From Alphaproteobacteria bacterium (GTDB lineage: Bacteria; Pseudomonadota; Alphaproteobacteria; UBA2966), in contig JABIFY010000048.1 of NCBI GenBank assembly GCA_018650465.1, positions 1 through 53,120 of the forward strand: a stretch of 53,120 nucleotides of DNA. The letters run 5' to 3'. Position numbers and translations under genes: made by a program. Positions 52,371-53,120 of this stretch are shown here, piece after piece (position 1 is the stretch's first letter; each line of letters opens with the position of its first letter). The notes beneath the pieces were generated by a model. The model was not told the origin of the DNA. It saw nothing but the letters and a program-made list of their open reading frames with translations, and made no database searches.

Positions 52371-52800
52371 TTTTCATCCAGCAAGGTTTCATATTTCGGT
52401 CACTTTCTTTCATGCTGATGTGTTTCCGGGAGATACTTATTGCTGATACAAGTTGCTCAAAACCAAACACAATCAGCCACTCATTTTCCATGGCCATTGG
52501 CATGTCTTCGAGAGACCAGTTCGCCTGAGTATGTATCCAGGTTGAAACTGCTTTTTCCTTGCCAATCTGAAATTCACCGCCTTGATAGGGCCCTAGGATA
52601 CAAGCAATCTTCCAATCACCTTCAAATGAAGCAAGAGGGATAGAAACTGTCTCGCCGCGCTGGAGTGTGGCCAGCTTGGTCTTTACGCTGCTCTGAAAGC
52701 GGGCTTCTTGAGATAGATATCCTGAATACAGGTAATATCCGCCGAAGATGATGCCGGCTAAAATCAGTGTTGTGATCAGAGGTCTCCGTCTTGTGCGCAT
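52297..52800 (-). CDS. membrane-anchored hypothetical protein
   Basis: 167 aa with a basic start (MRTRRRP) and one N-terminal membrane helix (about 8-28, LITTLILAGIIFGGYYLYSGY), the rest presumably periplasmic. The body contains FEGDWKIACILGPYQGGEF and a late Met/Lys-rich stretch. No family is recognised. Its 3' end overlaps the downstream Ca-binding gene by 74 bases, so the two are probably co-transcribed and may act together. Its base composition near the 3' end is more AT-rich than the neighbours. Confidence 0.6.
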   Translation of the reverse strand: MRTRRRPLITTLILAGIIFGGYYLYSGYLSQEARFQSSVKTKLATLQRGETVSIPLASFEGDWKIACILGPYQGGEFQIGKEKAVSTWIHTQANWSLEDMPMAMENEWLIVFGFEQLVSAISISRKHISMKESDRNMKPCWMKNEVVREHIRIEIDSVLFVFKTGDS

Positions 52801-52965
52801 CGTTTTTCCTATTGAATATTTTTGCTCGACCGAAGTATAAATTAGGCCAAATTCCTATATGCAGGGATCAGAGCGGGAAAATTCAGCAACAACAAGTTTA
52901 ACCGCTCAAAATACAATTATACACGCATAAAACATAAAAACAAGCAAAAAACGTATACACTTCAC

Positions 52966-52996
52966 AAAAAAAGGCCCACCGGGAAGGCAGGCCTTT
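52966..52996 (-). terminator. rho-independent terminator of htpG
   Basis: On the minus strand AAAGGCC pairs with GGCCTTT (52990-52996 with 52970-52976), followed by TTTTGTG. It lies 24 bp after the htpG stop codon. The 165 bp between it and the start at 52800 are AT-rich and must hold the promoter of the small membrane protein gene. Confidence 0.75.
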
Positions 52997-53019
52997 AATC
53001 TTTGTTTTATTTCAGCCGT

Positions 53020-53120
53020 TTAGCCAAACTTTGCACTCATGGCCTGGGACAGGCGACGGGAGAAGGCGGCGGGGTCGGGGACCGGGTCGCCTTCCAGGAT
53101 GCGGGCTTGATCCAGCAGCA
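53020..53120 (-). CDS. htpG: molecular chaperone HtpG, C-terminal end (cut by window edge)
   Basis: The last 33 codons of a gene that starts beyond the right edge. The residues LLDQARILEGDPVPDPAAF, then SRRLSQAMSAKFG, match the C-terminal dimerisation helix of bacterial Hsp90 (HtpG). A terminator follows 24 bp after the TAA. The call rests on a short segment, so confidence is moderate. Confidence 0.65.
   Translation of the reverse strand, partial: LLDQARILEGDPVPDPAAFSRRLSQAMSAKFG

Overview
The window looks like chromosome of a free-living alphaproteobacterium, probably near Rhodospirillales/Kiloniellales (an inference from gene content, not a database result). The signs are a stand-alone F0 ATP synthase operon with two b-type subunits (atpI-B-E-F'-F, no F1 genes), a CcrM-type methylase next to rnhB, DUF2125 and DUF721/DciA proteins, a complete System I cytochrome c maturation operon, and REP-like palindromes of the kind common in this class. 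No rRNA, tRNA, insertion sequence, prophage or CRISPR array was seen. Almost everything is housekeeping or core metabolism.

Layout. 1-0.8 kb: the tail of an EamA transporter and a DUF1203 protein. 0.9-3.8 kb: the F0 operon, bounded by a REP element and a terminator. 4.3-9.3 kb: smc, a DsbA-like oxidoreductase and a DciA-like protein, all on the minus strand; the region upstream of dsbA holds six GANTC sites in 100 bp. 9.3-15.2 kb: mutY, an SMP-30 lactonase, ccrM, rnhB, a DUF985 cupin, gloB and a methyltransferase. 15.3-18.3 kb: a tyrosine/phenylalanine unit (chorismate mutase with a degenerate dehydratase-like tail, a HisC-like aminotransferase, prephenate dehydrogenase). 18.4-21 kb: a hybrid histidine kinase with a c-type haem motif, preceded by seven perfect 13-bp tandem repeats. 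21-27.6 kb: small accessory genes (His-rich periplasmic protein, GFA, DUF3830, GYD, VOC, two EamA exporters, DUF2125, ChaC, NUDIX). 27.7-28.65 kb: a gene-poor stretch with a small charged protein and a likely small RNA. 28.65-35.9 kb: ccmABCDEFGHI, including a 56-aa ccmD. 35.9-46.1 kb: a branched-chain-amino-acid-type ABC importer flanked by two acyl-CoA ligases, then DUF3237 and a crotonase. 46.3-53.1 kb: aconitase, a ribbon-helix-helix-like protein, DUF1223, a nitroreductase, a hemolysin-type Ca-binding protein with a membrane-anchored neighbour, and the 3' end of htpG.

How the parts may work together. The Ccm operon supplies covalent haem attachment, which the CxxCH motif in the sensor kinase would need. 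CcrM methylates GANTC; its own leader, the region upstream of dsbA-smc and the region upstream of the small RNA all carry clusters of GANTC, so cell-cycle-linked methylation control of several loci here is plausible. The liv-type importer with two ligases and a crotonase looks like an uptake-and-activation system for an aromatic or branched carboxylic acid.

Most notable observations: (1) a likely plus-strand small RNA at about 28505-28642 built of consecutive hairpins whose apical loops are all C-rich, ending in a strong terminator; (2) the 13-bp repeat array, whose copy number sets the reading frame between an upstream ATG and the kinase; (3) the GANTC clusters; (4) a HisC-like enzyme lacking the usual PLP-contacting NNPTG loop; (5) a chorismate mutase with an apparently dead prephenate dehydratase domain.
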